This document shows positions 1-8,096 of a stretch of 64,000 nt of DNA, in pieces (position 1 is the stretch's first letter; the number at the start of each line of letters is the position of its first letter). The stretch is from contig BMJD01000002.1 of NCBI GenBank assembly GCA_014642895.1, forward strand, positions 124,001 to 188,000, written 5' to 3'. Made by a program: the position numbers and the translations under genes. The notes beneath the pieces were generated by a model. That model was not told the origin of the DNA and ran no database searches. It was given only the letters and a program-made list of their open reading frames with translations. This stretch comes from Lentibacillus populi. Lineage in GTDB: Bacteria > Bacillota > Bacilli > Bacillales > Amphibacillaceae.

Positions 1-328
1 AAACCGTGTTGCAGAACAAATGAAAAAGGAACTCGGTGATATTCTCGGCCGAAAAATAAAAGATCCGCGTGTTGGTTTTGTAACGGTTACGGATGTTGAG
101 GTAACAGGAGACCTGCAACAAGCAAAAATATTTATATCTGTGCTTGGTGATGATCAGCAGAAGCATGATACACTTGTTGGTCTGGCCAAGGCGAAAGGAT
201 TTATCCGGTCTGAGCTGGGGCAGCGTATTCGCTTGCGTAAAACGCCCGAATTATCTTTTGAATTTGATGAGGCACTCGAACAAGGTAATCGGATTGAAAC
301 AATTTTACGCGATTTGAATAAAAAGTAG
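1..328 (+). CDS. rbfA: Ribosome-binding factor A (5' end outside window)
   Basis: RbfA binds the free 30S subunit and helps mature the 5' end of 16S rRNA, notably during cold growth. The reading frame is open from base 2 (residues NRVAEQ precede the first ATG at 20), so the true start lies just upstream of the window and only a few N-terminal residues are missing. The conserved block [19 protein letters not shown] and the KH-like core are present, and the visible length (108 codons) fits the usual 115-120 residues. It sits directly upstream of truB, as in B. subtilis. The TAG stop at 326-328 is followed at once by a strong hairpin. Identification is secure. Confidence 0.95.
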   Translation, partial: NRVAEQMKKELGDILGRKIKDPRVGFVTVTDVEVTGDLQQAKIFISVLGDDQQKHDTLVGLAKAKGFIRSELGQRIRLRKTPELSFEFDEALEQGNRIETILRDLNKK

Positions 329-333
329 AAGGA

Positions 334-375
334 GAAAATCTGATTCTGGCTGTAAAGTTGCCGGGTCAGATTTTC
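334..375 (+). other. Long hairpin between rbfA and truB
   Basis: The arm GAAAATCTGA (334-343) pairs perfectly with TCAGATTTTC (366-375), and an inner CTGGC/GCCGG stem extends it, giving about 15 base pairs. There is no clean run of T after it (TATGTTTT), so it may be a weak terminator, an RNase processing site or an mRNA stabiliser rather than a full terminator. Confidence 0.6.
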
Positions 376-418
376 CCTATGTTTTATCAGGAATTTTTAA
401 AAGCTGGGGGCATTTAAT

Positions 419-1306
419 ATGGATGGTATCATTCCATTATGGAAGCCTAAAGGATTAACATCACACGATTGTGTCATGAAAATAAGAAAACTGTTACATA
501 TGAAAAAGGTTGGCCATACTGGAACGCTCGATCCGGAAGCAGAAGGTGTCCTGCCAATTTGCGTCGGGCAGGCAACAAAGATTGTACCGTTTTTAACGGA
601 TACGAATAAAACGTATCTTGCTGAAATTACATTAGGTACGGCAACAGAAACAGAAGATGGAACAGGACAAGTCATTGACCGGAAAATGGTAGAAAAACAG
701 CCGGCACTACAAGCAATTGAAACGGTGCTACAATCGTTTACTGGTGAAATCACCCAAATTCCGCCAATGTATTCGGCAGTTAAAGTAAACGGGAAAAAAT
801 TGTATGAGTATGCTCGAGCAAATCAACCGGTAGACCGTCCGGAAAGAACCGTAACCATTTTCGAACTGGCATTTATAGAGTTCATCAATGATGCATCATT
901 TAAAATAAATGTTGTTTGCTCTAAAGGTACCTATATACGGACATTGTGTGTTGATATTGGACAACGTTTGGGTTATCCCGCCCATATGTCAGCCTTAACT
1001 CGAACCCGGACAGGATCAATTGCACAGTCTGATACAGTCACATTTACTGCGATTGAAAAAGCGGTTAAAATGGATCAGACAAAAAAATTGTTATTGCCTA
1101 TTACTAGAGGATTAACACATTTAGATTGTATAATGGTAGATGATGATACAAAGCAAAAGGTATTGTGTGGGCAAAAACTGGCAAAGCGGGACCTGAGATT
1201 CAAGACCGATCCTTTTCTTATGATGCATCAGGATAAGGTTCTGGCAATTTATCAAACCCATCCGGAAAACGATAAACAAATTAAGCCAGTGCGTGTATTT
1301 TCATAA
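419..1306 (+). CDS. truB: tRNA pseudouridine-55 synthase
   Basis: TruB isomerises U55 in the T-loop of most tRNAs to pseudouridine. The 295-residue protein has the family signature GHTGTLDPEAEGVLP, with the catalytic aspartate at residue 38, followed by the conserved YSAVKVNGKKLYEYAR segment and the CSKGTYIRTL motif near residue 165. The C-terminal PUA-like tail is present. Start ATG 419 is preceded by a weak GGGGG ribosome site. It lies in the conserved rbfA-truB-ribF order and is probably co-transcribed with both. Length and motifs are normal for the family. Confidence 0.96.
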   Translation: MDGIIPLWKPKGLTSHDCVMKIRKLLHMKKVGHTGTLDPEAEGVLPICVGQATKIVPFLTDTNKTYLAEITLGTATETEDGTGQVIDRKMVEKQPALQAIETVLQSFTGEITQIPPMYSAVKVNGKKLYEYARANQPVDRPERTVTIFELAFIEFINDASFKINVVCSKGTYIRTLCVDIGQRLGYPAHMSALTRTRTGSIAQSDTVTFTAIEKAVKMDQTKKLLLPITRGLTHLDCIMVDDDTKQKVLCGQKLAKRDLRFKTDPFLMMHQDKVLAIYQTHPENDKQIKPVRVFS

Positions 1307-1340
1307 TTCTTAAAATAGGTAAAAGTGCAGGTGAAAAGTT

Positions 1341-2279
1341 TTGCGAACAATTGAACTGACGTATCCTCATACATTAACAATGAACGAACTTCCGGAAACG
1401 GCAGCAGCAATCGGTTTTTTTGATGGAATACATCGAGGGCACCAGAAAGTAATCAAAACTGCCGTGTCAGAAGCGCGATCAAGAGGTATGGAAAGTGCTG
1501 TTATTACGTTCCATCCGCATCCATCAGTCGTTTTAAAAAAGGATGTGCAGCATGTCCAGTACATTACACCATTAAAGGAAAAGCAGGAAGTATTACAGCA
1601 ACTGGACGTGGATCGCCTTTATATTATTACCTTTAACAAGGAATTATCATCCTTATTACCGCAGCAATTTATTGACCATTTTATTATTGGCCTGAATATT
1701 AAGCATTTGGTAGCGGGATTTGATTATTCATTCGGATTTAAAGGCGAAGGCAATATGAATAATATGGCAGAATATACAAGGGGCGAATTTACCTTTACAA
1801 CCATTGAAAAAGTGGAATTGGATGATGAAAAAGTTAGTTCGACAAAAATCAGGAAACTGCTTAAAGCGGGTAACGTAGAAGGTGTTAAAACATTGCTGGC
1901 GAGACCATTAACGGTTAGCGGAATTGTAATTGAAGGAGATAAACGAGGGAAAAAACTCGGATATCCAACAGCAAATATACAGTTAAATCGGGATGCGCTG
2001 CTGCCAAAACCCGGTATTTATGCGGTAAAGGTAATCGTTAAAAATGAAAGCTATGAAGGTATGGCCAGCCTCGGCACCAATCCGACGTTTACAGCAAATC
2101 GTAAAGACTTATCATTAGAAGTTAATATTTTTGACTATAAAAATGATTTGTATGGGGAAGTGTTGCAAATGGAATGGTGCAAATTTATTCGTGATGAAAT
2201 AAAGTTTGATAGTACAGAAGCACTGATTGATCAGATCGCAAACGATGAGAAACTTATTCGTGATTATTTTTCCAGCTAG
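1341..2279 (+). CDS. ribF: Bifunctional riboflavin kinase / FAD synthetase
   Basis: RibF phosphorylates riboflavin to FMN and adenylates FMN to FAD. The N-terminal nucleotidyltransferase domain carries GFFDGIHRGH at residues 25-34, the HxGH-like ATP site. The C-terminal riboflavin kinase domain carries KKLGYPTAN around residue 205. The gene uses a TTG start at 1341 behind an AGGTG ribosome site. The 34-base gap after truB is too short for an FMN riboswitch, so expression probably follows the upstream operon. At 312 residues it has the normal length. Confidence 0.95.
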   Translation: MRTIELTYPHTLTMNELPETAAAIGFFDGIHRGHQKVIKTAVSEARSRGMESAVITFHPHPSVVLKKDVQHVQYITPLKEKQEVLQQLDVDRLYIITFNKELSSLLPQQFIDHFIIGLNIKHLVAGFDYSFGFKGEGNMNNMAEYTRGEFTFTTIEKVELDDEKVSSTKIRKLLKAGNVEGVKTLLARPLTVSGIVIEGDKRGKKLGYPTANIQLNRDALLPKPGIYAVKVIVKNESYEGMASLGTNPTFTANRKDLSLEVNIFDYKNDLYGEVLQMEWCKFIRDEIKFDSTEALIDQIANDEKLIRDYFSS

Positions 2280-2392
2280 ATTAGGAATATAGTCGTGGCC
2301 TAACGAGAAACAACCCTTATTCCAGCAGCTGCAATTTTGTTTTTGCACTTGCATTTTTAACGGAAAAGATGTATTCTTGTAAACGATAAAAC

Positions 2393-2425
2393 CTTCGCTT
2401 GGCAAATCGAAGCTCCGACGTTTGC
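2393..2425 (+). promoter_or_regulatory. Possible pseudoknot in the rpsO leader
   Basis: In the 188-base gap before rpsO, CTTCG (2393-2397) pairs with CGAAG (2408-2412). The loop contains GCAAA (2402-2406), complementary to TTTGC (2421-2425), which allows an H-type pseudoknot just upstream of the ribosome site. S15 is known to repress its own mRNA by binding leader structures in several bacteria. That this element binds S15 is inference. Confidence 0.4.
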
Positions 2426-2467
2426 TAGGGGACAGGGGATATGAACAAAAAATAGGAGGTGAACAGG

Positions 2468-2737
2468 ATGGCAATCACAAAAGAACGTAAAAACGAAATT
2501 ATTTCCGAGTATAAGGTTCATGAAAATGACACTGGATCACCGGAGGTACAAATCGCTGTCCTTACAGAGGAAATCACTACATTAAATGAACATTTGCGCG
2601 TTCATAAAAAAGACCACCATTCACGTCGCGGTCTATTGAAAATGGTCGGTAAACGCCGTAATTTACTAAACTATTTGCGTAACAAAGACGTTACACGCTA
2701 TCGTGAATTAATTAAAAAGCTTGGCTTACGTCGATAA
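2468..2737 (+). CDS. rpsO: 30S ribosomal protein S15
   Basis: S15 is a primary 16S rRNA-binding protein that nucleates the platform of the 30S subunit. The 89-residue product starts [15 protein letters not shown] and has the conserved block [19 protein letters not shown] that contacts rRNA. I take ATG 2468 rather than the in-frame GTG at 2459 because AGGAGGT at 2454-2460 is correctly spaced for it and overlaps the GTG. The gene has its own intrinsic terminator and is followed by a separate pnp promoter, so it looks monocistronic or at the end of the truB-ribF unit. Confidence 0.98.
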   Translation: MAITKERKNEIISEYKVHENDTGSPEVQIAVLTEEITTLNEHLRVHKKDHHSRRGLLKMVGKRRNLLNYLRNKDVTRYRELIKKLGLRR

Positions 2738-2742
2738 TTGCT

Positions 2743-2773
2743 AAAAAAAGCAGGAGTAATCCTGCTTTTTTTG
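2743..2773 (+). terminator. Intrinsic terminator of rpsO
   Basis: AAGCAGGA and TCCTGCTT form a short, strong stem with a GTAA loop, with A-runs before and a run of eight T after. Confidence 0.92.
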
Positions 2774-2823
2774 CAGTTATTGAGTAAAAACACCAACTTT
2801 GGTAACTTTATTACTACATAAAA

Positions 2824-2852
2824 TTTACATTTTCACTTATTAACTATAAAAT
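2824..2852 (+). promoter_or_regulatory. Sigma-A promoter of pnp
   Basis: TTTACA (2824-2829), a 17-base spacer, then TAAAAT (2847-2852). It lies after the rpsO terminator and about 40 bases before the pnp start. Confidence 0.6.
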
Positions 2853-2890
2853 GATAGGTAGAATGTTTTTTGAAAGGAGTATTAAAACTA

Positions 2891-5005
2891 ATGGCAGAAG
2901 AAAAACAAGTATTCTCCACGGAAATCGCCGGTAAACCATTTATCGTTGAAATTGGAGAATTAGCTAAACAGGCCAATGGTGCATGCATGATTCGCTATGG
3001 TGACACCTCGGTGTTATCGGTTGCGACTGCATCAAGGGAGCCAAAGGATTTACCGTTCTTCCCGCTTACCGTTAATTATGAAGAGCGTTTATATGCGGTT
3101 GGAAAGATACCCGGGGGCTTTATCAAACGGGAAGGAAGACCTAGTGAAAAAGCGATCCTTGCTTCGCGTTTAATTGACCGGCCAATTCGTCCACTTTTTC
3201 CGGATGGTTTTCGAAATGAAGTTCAGGTAATCAGTACCGTTATGAGTGTTGATCAAGATTGCTCAACAGAAATTGCCGCAATGATCGGATCTTCAATCGC
3301 ACTAAGTGTTTCCGATATTCCGTTTGAAGAGCCGATTGCAGGTGTTCAAGTTGGACGGATAGATGGTAAATTTGTTATCAACCCGACGATAGAACAAGAG
3401 GAAAAAAGTGACATTGATTTGACGGTTGCAGGTACGAAGGAAGCCATTAATATGGTTGAAGCAGGTGCACAGGAAGTACCGGAAGAAGTAATGCTTGAAG
3501 CAATCATGTTTGGTCATGAAGAAATTAAACGATTAGTTGCGTTTCAAGAAGAAATTGTTAAATCGGCAGGGCTTGAAAAGAAGGAAGTAACGTTATTTGA
3601 AATCGATGAAGCATTGTCTGAGAAAGTTGCTGAACAAGCAAAAGACAAGCTCATAGCTGCAATTCAAGTAAAAGAGAAACATGCTCGTGAGCAGGCCATT
3701 GATGAAGTTAAAGCGGAAATTGCCGCATTATATGATGAAGCAGACGATGAAGTCGTCACACAAGTAAAATCGATCCTCGATAAAATGGTAAAGGAAGAAG
3801 TTCGCCGTTTAATTACCAAAGAAAAGGTTCGTCCAGATGGCCGTAAAATTGATGAAATCCGTCCCTTGTCATCAAGAATTGGTGTGCTGCCAAGAACACA
3901 CGGTTCCGGATTGTTTACACGTGGACAAACCCAGGCCTTGAGTATTTGTACACTAGGTGCATTAGGCGATGTACAGATCCTGGACGGATTGGATTTGGAA
4001 GAGTCAAAACGGTTTATGCATCATTATAACTTCCCGCAATACAGTGTTGGGGCAACAGGACCAATTCGTGGACCGGGCCGTCGTGAAATCGGTCATGGTG
4101 CATTAGGAGAAAGGGCGCTAGAGAAAGTAGTTCCTTCTGAAAAAGTTTTCCCGTATACCATTCGTCTCGTATCAGAGGTTTTGGAATCAAATGGGTCTAC
4201 CTCACAGGCAAGTATTTGTGCAAGTACATTAGCAATGATGGATGCAGGTGTTCCAATTAAAGCACCGGTTGCCGGGATTGCCATGGGTCTCGTGAAGTCT
4301 GGGGACGATTACACCATTTTGACTGATATTCAGGGGATGGAAGATGCACTAGGTGATATGGACTTTAAAGTAGCCGGTACTGCGGCTGGCGTAACAGCAT
4401 TACAGATGGATATCAAGATCGACGGATTGTCAAGGGAGATTTTGGAAGAAGCATTGACACAGGCTAAAAAAGGCCGGATGCAAATTTTAGCGTCGATGCT
4501 GGCTACGATCAAGGAACCGAAACAAGAGCTTTCCGAGTATGCGCCTAAAATATTGACAATGAAAATAAATCCGGACAAAATCCGTGATGTCATCGGGCCA
4601 AGTGGTAAACAAATAAATCAAATTATTGATGAAACCGGTGTTAAAATTGATATTGAACAAGATGGAAGTGTATTTATTTCTTCTACAGATGCAAAAATGA
4701 ATGAACAGGCCAAACAAATTATTGAAGATCTTGTTCGTGAGGTTGAAGCAGGTCAAATGTATTTGGGAACGGTAAAACGAATTGAGAAATTCGGCGCATT
4801 TGTGGAATTGTTCAAAGGCAAGGATGGTTTGGTGCATATTTCTGAATTAGCCGAGGAACGCACGAACAAAGTGGAAGATGTTGTATCAATCGGTGATAAG
4901 ATTATGGTAAAAGTAAAGGAAATTGATAATCACGGCAGAATTAACCTTTCCCGAAAGGCTGTTTTAAAGGAAGAAAGGGAAAAACAGGAGAAATCAAGAT
5001 CATAA
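2891..5005 (+). CDS. pnp: Polynucleotide phosphorylase
   Basis: PNPase degrades RNA 3' to 5' by phosphorolysis and is a partner of the RNA-decay machinery; its likely partner RNase Y is encoded near 32.5 kb. The 704-residue protein has two RNase PH-like domains (about 15-240 and 300-550), with the conserved [17 protein letters not shown] segment in the second. A KH domain follows ([10 protein letters not shown] near residue 570), then an S1 domain from about residue 620. I choose ATG 2891 because AAAGGAG at 2873-2879 is well spaced for it, over a TTG at 2870. Length matches B. subtilis PnpA. Confidence 0.97.
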   Translation: MAEEKQVFSTEIAGKPFIVEIGELAKQANGACMIRYGDTSVLSVATASREPKDLPFFPLTVNYEERLYAVGKIPGGFIKREGRPSEKAILASRLIDRPIRPLFPDGFRNEVQVISTVMSVDQDCSTEIAAMIGSSIALSVSDIPFEEPIAGVQVGRIDGKFVINPTIEQEEKSDIDLTVAGTKEAINMVEAGAQEVPEEVMLEAIMFGHEEIKRLVAFQEEIVKSAGLEKKEVTLFEIDEALSEKVAEQAKDKLIAAIQVKEKHAREQAIDEVKAEIAALYDEADDEVVTQVKSILDKMVKEEVRRLITKEKVRPDGRKIDEIRPLSSRIGVLPRTHGSGLFTRGQTQALSICTLGALGDVQILDGLDLEESKRFMHHYNFPQYSVGATGPIRGPGRREIGHGALGERALEKVVPSEKVFPYTIRLVSEVLESNGSTSQASICASTLAMMDAGVPIKAPVAGIAMGLVKSGDDYTILTDIQGMEDALGDMDFKVAGTAAGVTALQMDIKIDGLSREILEEALTQAKKGRMQILASMLATIKEPKQELSEYAPKILTMKINPDKIRDVIGPSGKQINQIIDETGVKIDIEQDGSVFISSTDAKMNEQAKQIIEDLVREVEAGQMYLGTVKRIEKFGAFVELFKGKDGLVHISELAEERTNKVEDVVSIGDKIMVKVKEIDNHGRINLSRKAVLKEEREKQEKSRS

Positions 5006-5024
5006 TGTTGAGAAGCACAAACAA

Positions 5025-5050
5025 GAAGCTGGCTGACCAGTTTCTTTTTT
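5025..5050 (+). terminator. Intrinsic terminator of pnp
   Basis: GAAGCTGG pairs with CCAGTTTC across a four-base CTGA loop (one G-T pair) and is followed by six T. Confidence 0.88.
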
Positions 5051-5133
5051 AATGAGAAAATGTATTGGTTTCAGCTTCTAATCTGTAATCCGGCTTCCGA
5101 CTTCTGACTTCTGTTATCATACCTTGTCCATAG

Positions 5134-5155
5134 CCCTCATATAGATGATTGAGGG
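5134..5155 (+). other. Hairpin overlapping the ribosome site of ylxY
   Basis: CCCTCA (5134-5139) is complementary to TGAGGG (5150-5155), which includes part of the G-rich ribosome-binding stretch before ATG 5165. Folding would hide the ribosome site, so translation may be dampened. No regulator is evident. Confidence 0.35.
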
Positions 5156-5164
5156 GGGATTTGG

Positions 5165-6118
5165 ATGTACTGGAAACGAATTGTCCATATAGGTGTATTT
5201 GTCATCATAGTGGCCATGTCTTTTAATCATGAATATAATCCATTTGTAATAAATGATGTTACAACATTTTCCAATGAAGTGGAACAAGTAACGAAAAGTG
5301 AAGACACTTTATATAAAGAGATAAAAGAAAAAAGCGCTGAATTTTCAATTGCTCCTCAAGATGCAGTGATCGATCGAGTCTGGAAGAAAACACCAGGAAG
5401 AAATGGTATTAACGTAAATGTTGCAAAATCATATAAACAAATGAAAGAAAAAGGGGTCTTCGATAAAACATTACTTGTTTATGATCAGATCCCGCCTGAG
5501 GTTTCATTAACGGATTTACCCCCCGCTCCGATATACCGGGGCCATCCGGAGAAGCAAATGACCGCTTTTCTGATCAATGTATCGTGGGGGACGGAATACA
5601 TCCCGACAATTCTTACTATATTAAAAGAAAATAATGTCAAAGCAACGTTTTTCATTGAAGGGAAATGGGCGAAGGAAAACAGCGATTTTGTAAAAATGAT
5701 TGCTGAACAAGGCCATGTTATTGGTAATCATGCATACAATCATCCGGATATGGCTCATCTGTCGGAGCAGGAAATAACAGAACAAATCAGACAAACAAAT
5801 GACATTCTTAAAGCAATCACCGGTAAAACACCAAAATGGTTTGCCCCACCCAGTGGAAGTTTTAATGATCAAGTTGTAAAAATTGCAGATCATATGGATA
5901 TGCAAACCATATTATGGACAGTGGACACAATTGATTGGAAGAATCCGGCTGTTTCTGTTATGGTAAATAGGGTGAATGCGAAAATTCATCCAGGTGCTAT
6001 GGTGTTAATGCACCCCACCTCATCTACCACTAAAGGATTGGAATCATTGATCTCCATCATAAAAGACAAGGGATATAAAATTGGCACCGTTGATCAACTA
6101 TTAAGTGAAGAACGATAA
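5165..6118 (+). CDS. ylxY: YlxY-type polysaccharide deacetylase-fold protein, probably sporulation-linked
   Basis: This 317-residue protein has an N-terminal membrane/signal segment (about residues 8-22), a linker, and a C-terminal NodB-fold domain from about residue 130. The metal-binding HAYNHP motif (near 188), the SGSFN turn, the VDTIDW motif and the LMHPT histidine are recognisable. However, the usual catalytic FDDGP block reads LINVSWG (about 136-142), so both aspartates of motif 1 are absent and hydrolytic activity is doubtful. The position between pnp and mlpA matches B. subtilis ylxY, which is grouped with sporulation deacetylases. Cell-surface location is inferred from the N-terminus. 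Confidence 0.82.
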   Translation: MYWKRIVHIGVFVIIVAMSFNHEYNPFVINDVTTFSNEVEQVTKSEDTLYKEIKEKSAEFSIAPQDAVIDRVWKKTPGRNGINVNVAKSYKQMKEKGVFDKTLLVYDQIPPEVSLTDLPPAPIYRGHPEKQMTAFLINVSWGTEYIPTILTILKENNVKATFFIEGKWAKENSDFVKMIAEQGHVIGNHAYNHPDMAHLSEQEITEQIRQTNDILKAITGKTPKWFAPPSGSFNDQVVKIADHMDMQTILWTVDTIDWKNPAVSVMVNRVNAKIHPGAMVLMHPTSSTTKGLESLISIIKDKGYKIGTVDQLLSEER

Positions 6119-6149
6119 CAAGCAAGACGGAAATTAGGAGGACATCAAG

Positions 6150-7370
6150 TTGATAGAGAAGCATACGAGTGAGAATGGCTTGCGTATCGTATTGGAAAAT
6201 ATTCCAGCAGTCCGTTCCGTAACAATTGGGATTTGGGTGCTAACTGGATCTCGTAATGAGAATGAACAGAATAATGGTATTTCCCATTTTTTAGAGCATA
6301 TGTTTTTTAAAGGTACGAAGACACGGTCAGCTAAAGATATTGCTGAGGCATTTGACGCTATTGGCGGGCAAGTGAATGCTTTCACTTCAAAAGAATATAC
6401 TTGCTTTTATGCGAAAGTATTAGATACCCATAAAGAATTAGCACTGGACATTTTAGCAGATATGTTTTTTAACTCTGCTTTTGATGAAGAAGAAATGGAA
6501 CGCGAGAAAAAAGTGGTGCTGGAAGAAATTAAAATGTATGAAGATACACCAGATGATATTGTTCATGATTTATTGGCACGTGCTTCTTACGGGGATCATC
6601 CTCTCGGTTATCCTATTTTAGGAACAGAGGAGCATTTAAAATCATTTAAACCGGAAAACTTGCGAAATTATATAAAAGCACGGTATACACCCGAGAATGT
6701 TGTTGTTTCGATTGCTGGTAATGTGAACAATACTTTTATAGAGAAGGTAGATCATTATTTTGGGAGCTATCAATCTGAATATAAGCGTGCCAAAGTGCTG
6801 AAACCAACCTTTATCGCAAGCAGCATTGAACGAAACAAGGAAACGGAGCAGGCACATTTATGCTTGGGATATGATGGATTAGCTGTTGATGATGAAAACA
6901 TGTACAGCTTGATCATCATGAATAATGTACTTGGCGGCAGTATGAGCTCAAGGTTGTTTCAGGATGTCCGCGAACAGCAGGGGCTTGCTTATGCTGTGTT
7001 TTCCTATCACTCTTCCTTCCAGGATAATGGATTATTGACCATTTACGCGGGAACAGGTAAAACGCAACTGCCATTGCTTCAAGATACAATCAGGAAAACA
7101 GTCGACACATTGATTACGGACGGTTTGACGGACAAAGAATTAAAAAACAGCAAGGAACAATTAAAAGGCAACCTCGTTCTTGGTCTGGAAAGTACGAACA
7201 GCCGGATGAGCCGCAATGGAAAAAATGAACTATTATTAAATCGGCACCGGTCACTGGATGAAATGATTCAGGAAATTGATGCAGTTAGCCATGAATCCAT
7301 TCAAGCCGTAATTGAGCATGTATTTAAGCAATCAACCGCCAGGGCATTAATCGCACCGAAGCCGGATTAG
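6150..7370 (+). CDS. mlpA: M16-family zinc peptidase (MlpA/YmxG)
   Basis: A 406-residue processing-protease-like protein. The inverted zinc motif HFLEH lies at residues 46-50, and the distal glutamate region EREKKVVLEEIKMYED around 115-130 supplies the third ligand. The second, non-catalytic M16 half follows, with the GLAYAVFSYHSSF segment. It starts with TTG at 6150, correctly spaced from AGGAGG. In B. subtilis the homologue affects extracellular protease levels. It is one of three M16 genes in the window (also ymfF and ymfH), but has both the active-site half and the substrate-binding half in one chain. Confidence 0.9.
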   Translation: MIEKHTSENGLRIVLENIPAVRSVTIGIWVLTGSRNENEQNNGISHFLEHMFFKGTKTRSAKDIAEAFDAIGGQVNAFTSKEYTCFYAKVLDTHKELALDILADMFFNSAFDEEEMEREKKVVLEEIKMYEDTPDDIVHDLLARASYGDHPLGYPILGTEEHLKSFKPENLRNYIKARYTPENVVVSIAGNVNNTFIEKVDHYFGSYQSEYKRAKVLKPTFIASSIERNKETEQAHLCLGYDGLAVDDENMYSLIIMNNVLGGSMSSRLFQDVREQQGLAYAVFSYHSSFQDNGLLTIYAGTGKTQLPLLQDTIRKTVDTLITDGLTDKELKNSKEQLKGNLVLGLESTNSRMSRNGKNELLLNRHRSLDEMIQEIDAVSHESIQAVIEHVFKQSTARALIAPKPD

Positions 7371-7394
7371 AAATTTCCCCTCGTATTCTTACCA

Positions 7395-7423
7395 GCATAG
7401 CTGGACTACTTTGATCATATACT
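7395..7423 (+). promoter_or_regulatory. Candidate sigma-E-type promoter of ymxH
   Basis: GCATAGC (7395-7401), 14 bases, then CATATACT (7416-7423), close to the sigma-E pattern KMATATT-N14-CATACAMT. The region also sits inside an imperfect inverted repeat (CGTATT...AATACG), so the match could be fortuitous. Confidence 0.35.
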
Positions 7424-7449
7424 GGTAATACAATACGGGGGTGCTGTCC

Positions 7450-7683
7450 ATGCGTTATAAGGATATAAGCGGTAAAGAGATTGTTAACATTAATCAAGGC
7501 GCGAGACTCGGGGTTCTAGGGCAAACGGATTTGGAAATTAATGAGCATACCGGTCAAATCGAATCGTTTATTATTCCCAATTACAAATGGTTTGGGTTAA
7601 AAAAGGAAGGTGCCGAAACGAAAATCCGTTGGGACTCCATCAAAAAGATCGGTGAAGACATGATTATGGTCGAGTGGGATTGA
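7450..7683 (+). CDS. ymxH: YlmC/YmxH family PRC-barrel protein
   Basis: A 77-residue protein beginning MRYKDISGKEIVNI, typical of the small sporulation-associated YlmC/YmxH proteins with a PRC-barrel fold. The molecular function is not established. ATG 7450 is preferred over GTG 7441 because the GGGGG ribosome site at 7436-7440 is correctly placed for it. It lies between mlpA and the dpaA/dpaB operon as in B. subtilis. A copy of dispersed repeat family A begins right after its stop codon. Confidence 0.85.
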   Translation: MRYKDISGKEIVNINQGARLGVLGQTDLEINEHTGQIESFIIPNYKWFGLKKEGAETKIRWDSIKKIGEDMIMVEWD

Positions 7684-7684
7684 A

Positions 7685-7890
7685 GCAAAGGCGGAAGCGC
7701 CCGTTTAGCGGCGTATGTGCTGGACTGAACCGCAGGAGATAAAGGAAACATGCCCCTGCAAAAGGGGTAGACGTGAGTTGGACGCAAAGTCCGCCTTTAG
7801 TCGGCCTTCCTTTACACCGACCGATGTTGACTTATCGTACGGAGGCGGGTGTTGCACACTAGCCGCTGGGCGCTGGAGCCGGACGTGGCT
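7685..7890 (+). repeat. Dispersed repeat family A, copy A1
   Basis: A 206-base intergenic element beginning with the GCGGAAGCGCCCG block and ending with GCTGGGCGCTGGAG-CCGGACGTGGC. It shares 71 consecutive identical bases with copy A2 at 9591. It contains a CCCCTgcaaaAGGGG hairpin and then a GGAC-gcaaa-GTCC hairpin followed by CTTTAGTCGGCCTTCC. The open frame through it (7715-7957) has no family resemblance and is not called a gene. Confidence 0.9.
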
Positions 7891-7965
7891 TTTCCTGGTA
7901 AAGACTTTACACAGCTACAAATTTTATACTTTTACTTTAAAAACAAACTATAATTAATATGCTGT

Positions 7966-8004
7966 AAGGCTAGTGTCATTTTTATATGATACTGGCCTTT
8001 TTTT
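7966..8004 (+). terminator. Intrinsic terminator before dpaA
   Basis: AAGGCTAGTGTCAT pairs with ATGATACTGGCCTT over 14 positions with two G-T pairs, and is followed by a T-run. Confidence 0.9.
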
Positions 8005-8015
8005 GTGTTTGGAAT

Positions 8016-8043
8016 CACTAAGATACATTACCCACATAAACTA
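8016..8043 (+). promoter_or_regulatory. Sigma-K promoter of dpaA-dpaB
   Basis: CAC (AC at 8017-8018), 16 bases, then CATAAACTA (8035-8043), an exact match to the sigma-K -10 pattern CATANNNTA with correct spacing. Dipicolinate synthesis is mother-cell, sigma-K controlled in B. subtilis, so position and biology agree. Confidence 0.65.
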
Positions 8044-8096
8044 TAAAGAAAAGTGATAAATTAGCGTGTATTACATGGTGAGGGGTGTATACTTAC

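Noticed and set aside
1307..1340. FMN riboswitch before ribF
   Set aside because: The gap is only 34 bases, too short, and contains no conserved riboswitch sequence.
7715..7957. Open frame of 80 codons after ymxH
   Set aside because: It lies within repeat family A; the same region in copy A2 does not keep the frame, and no ribosome site precedes it.
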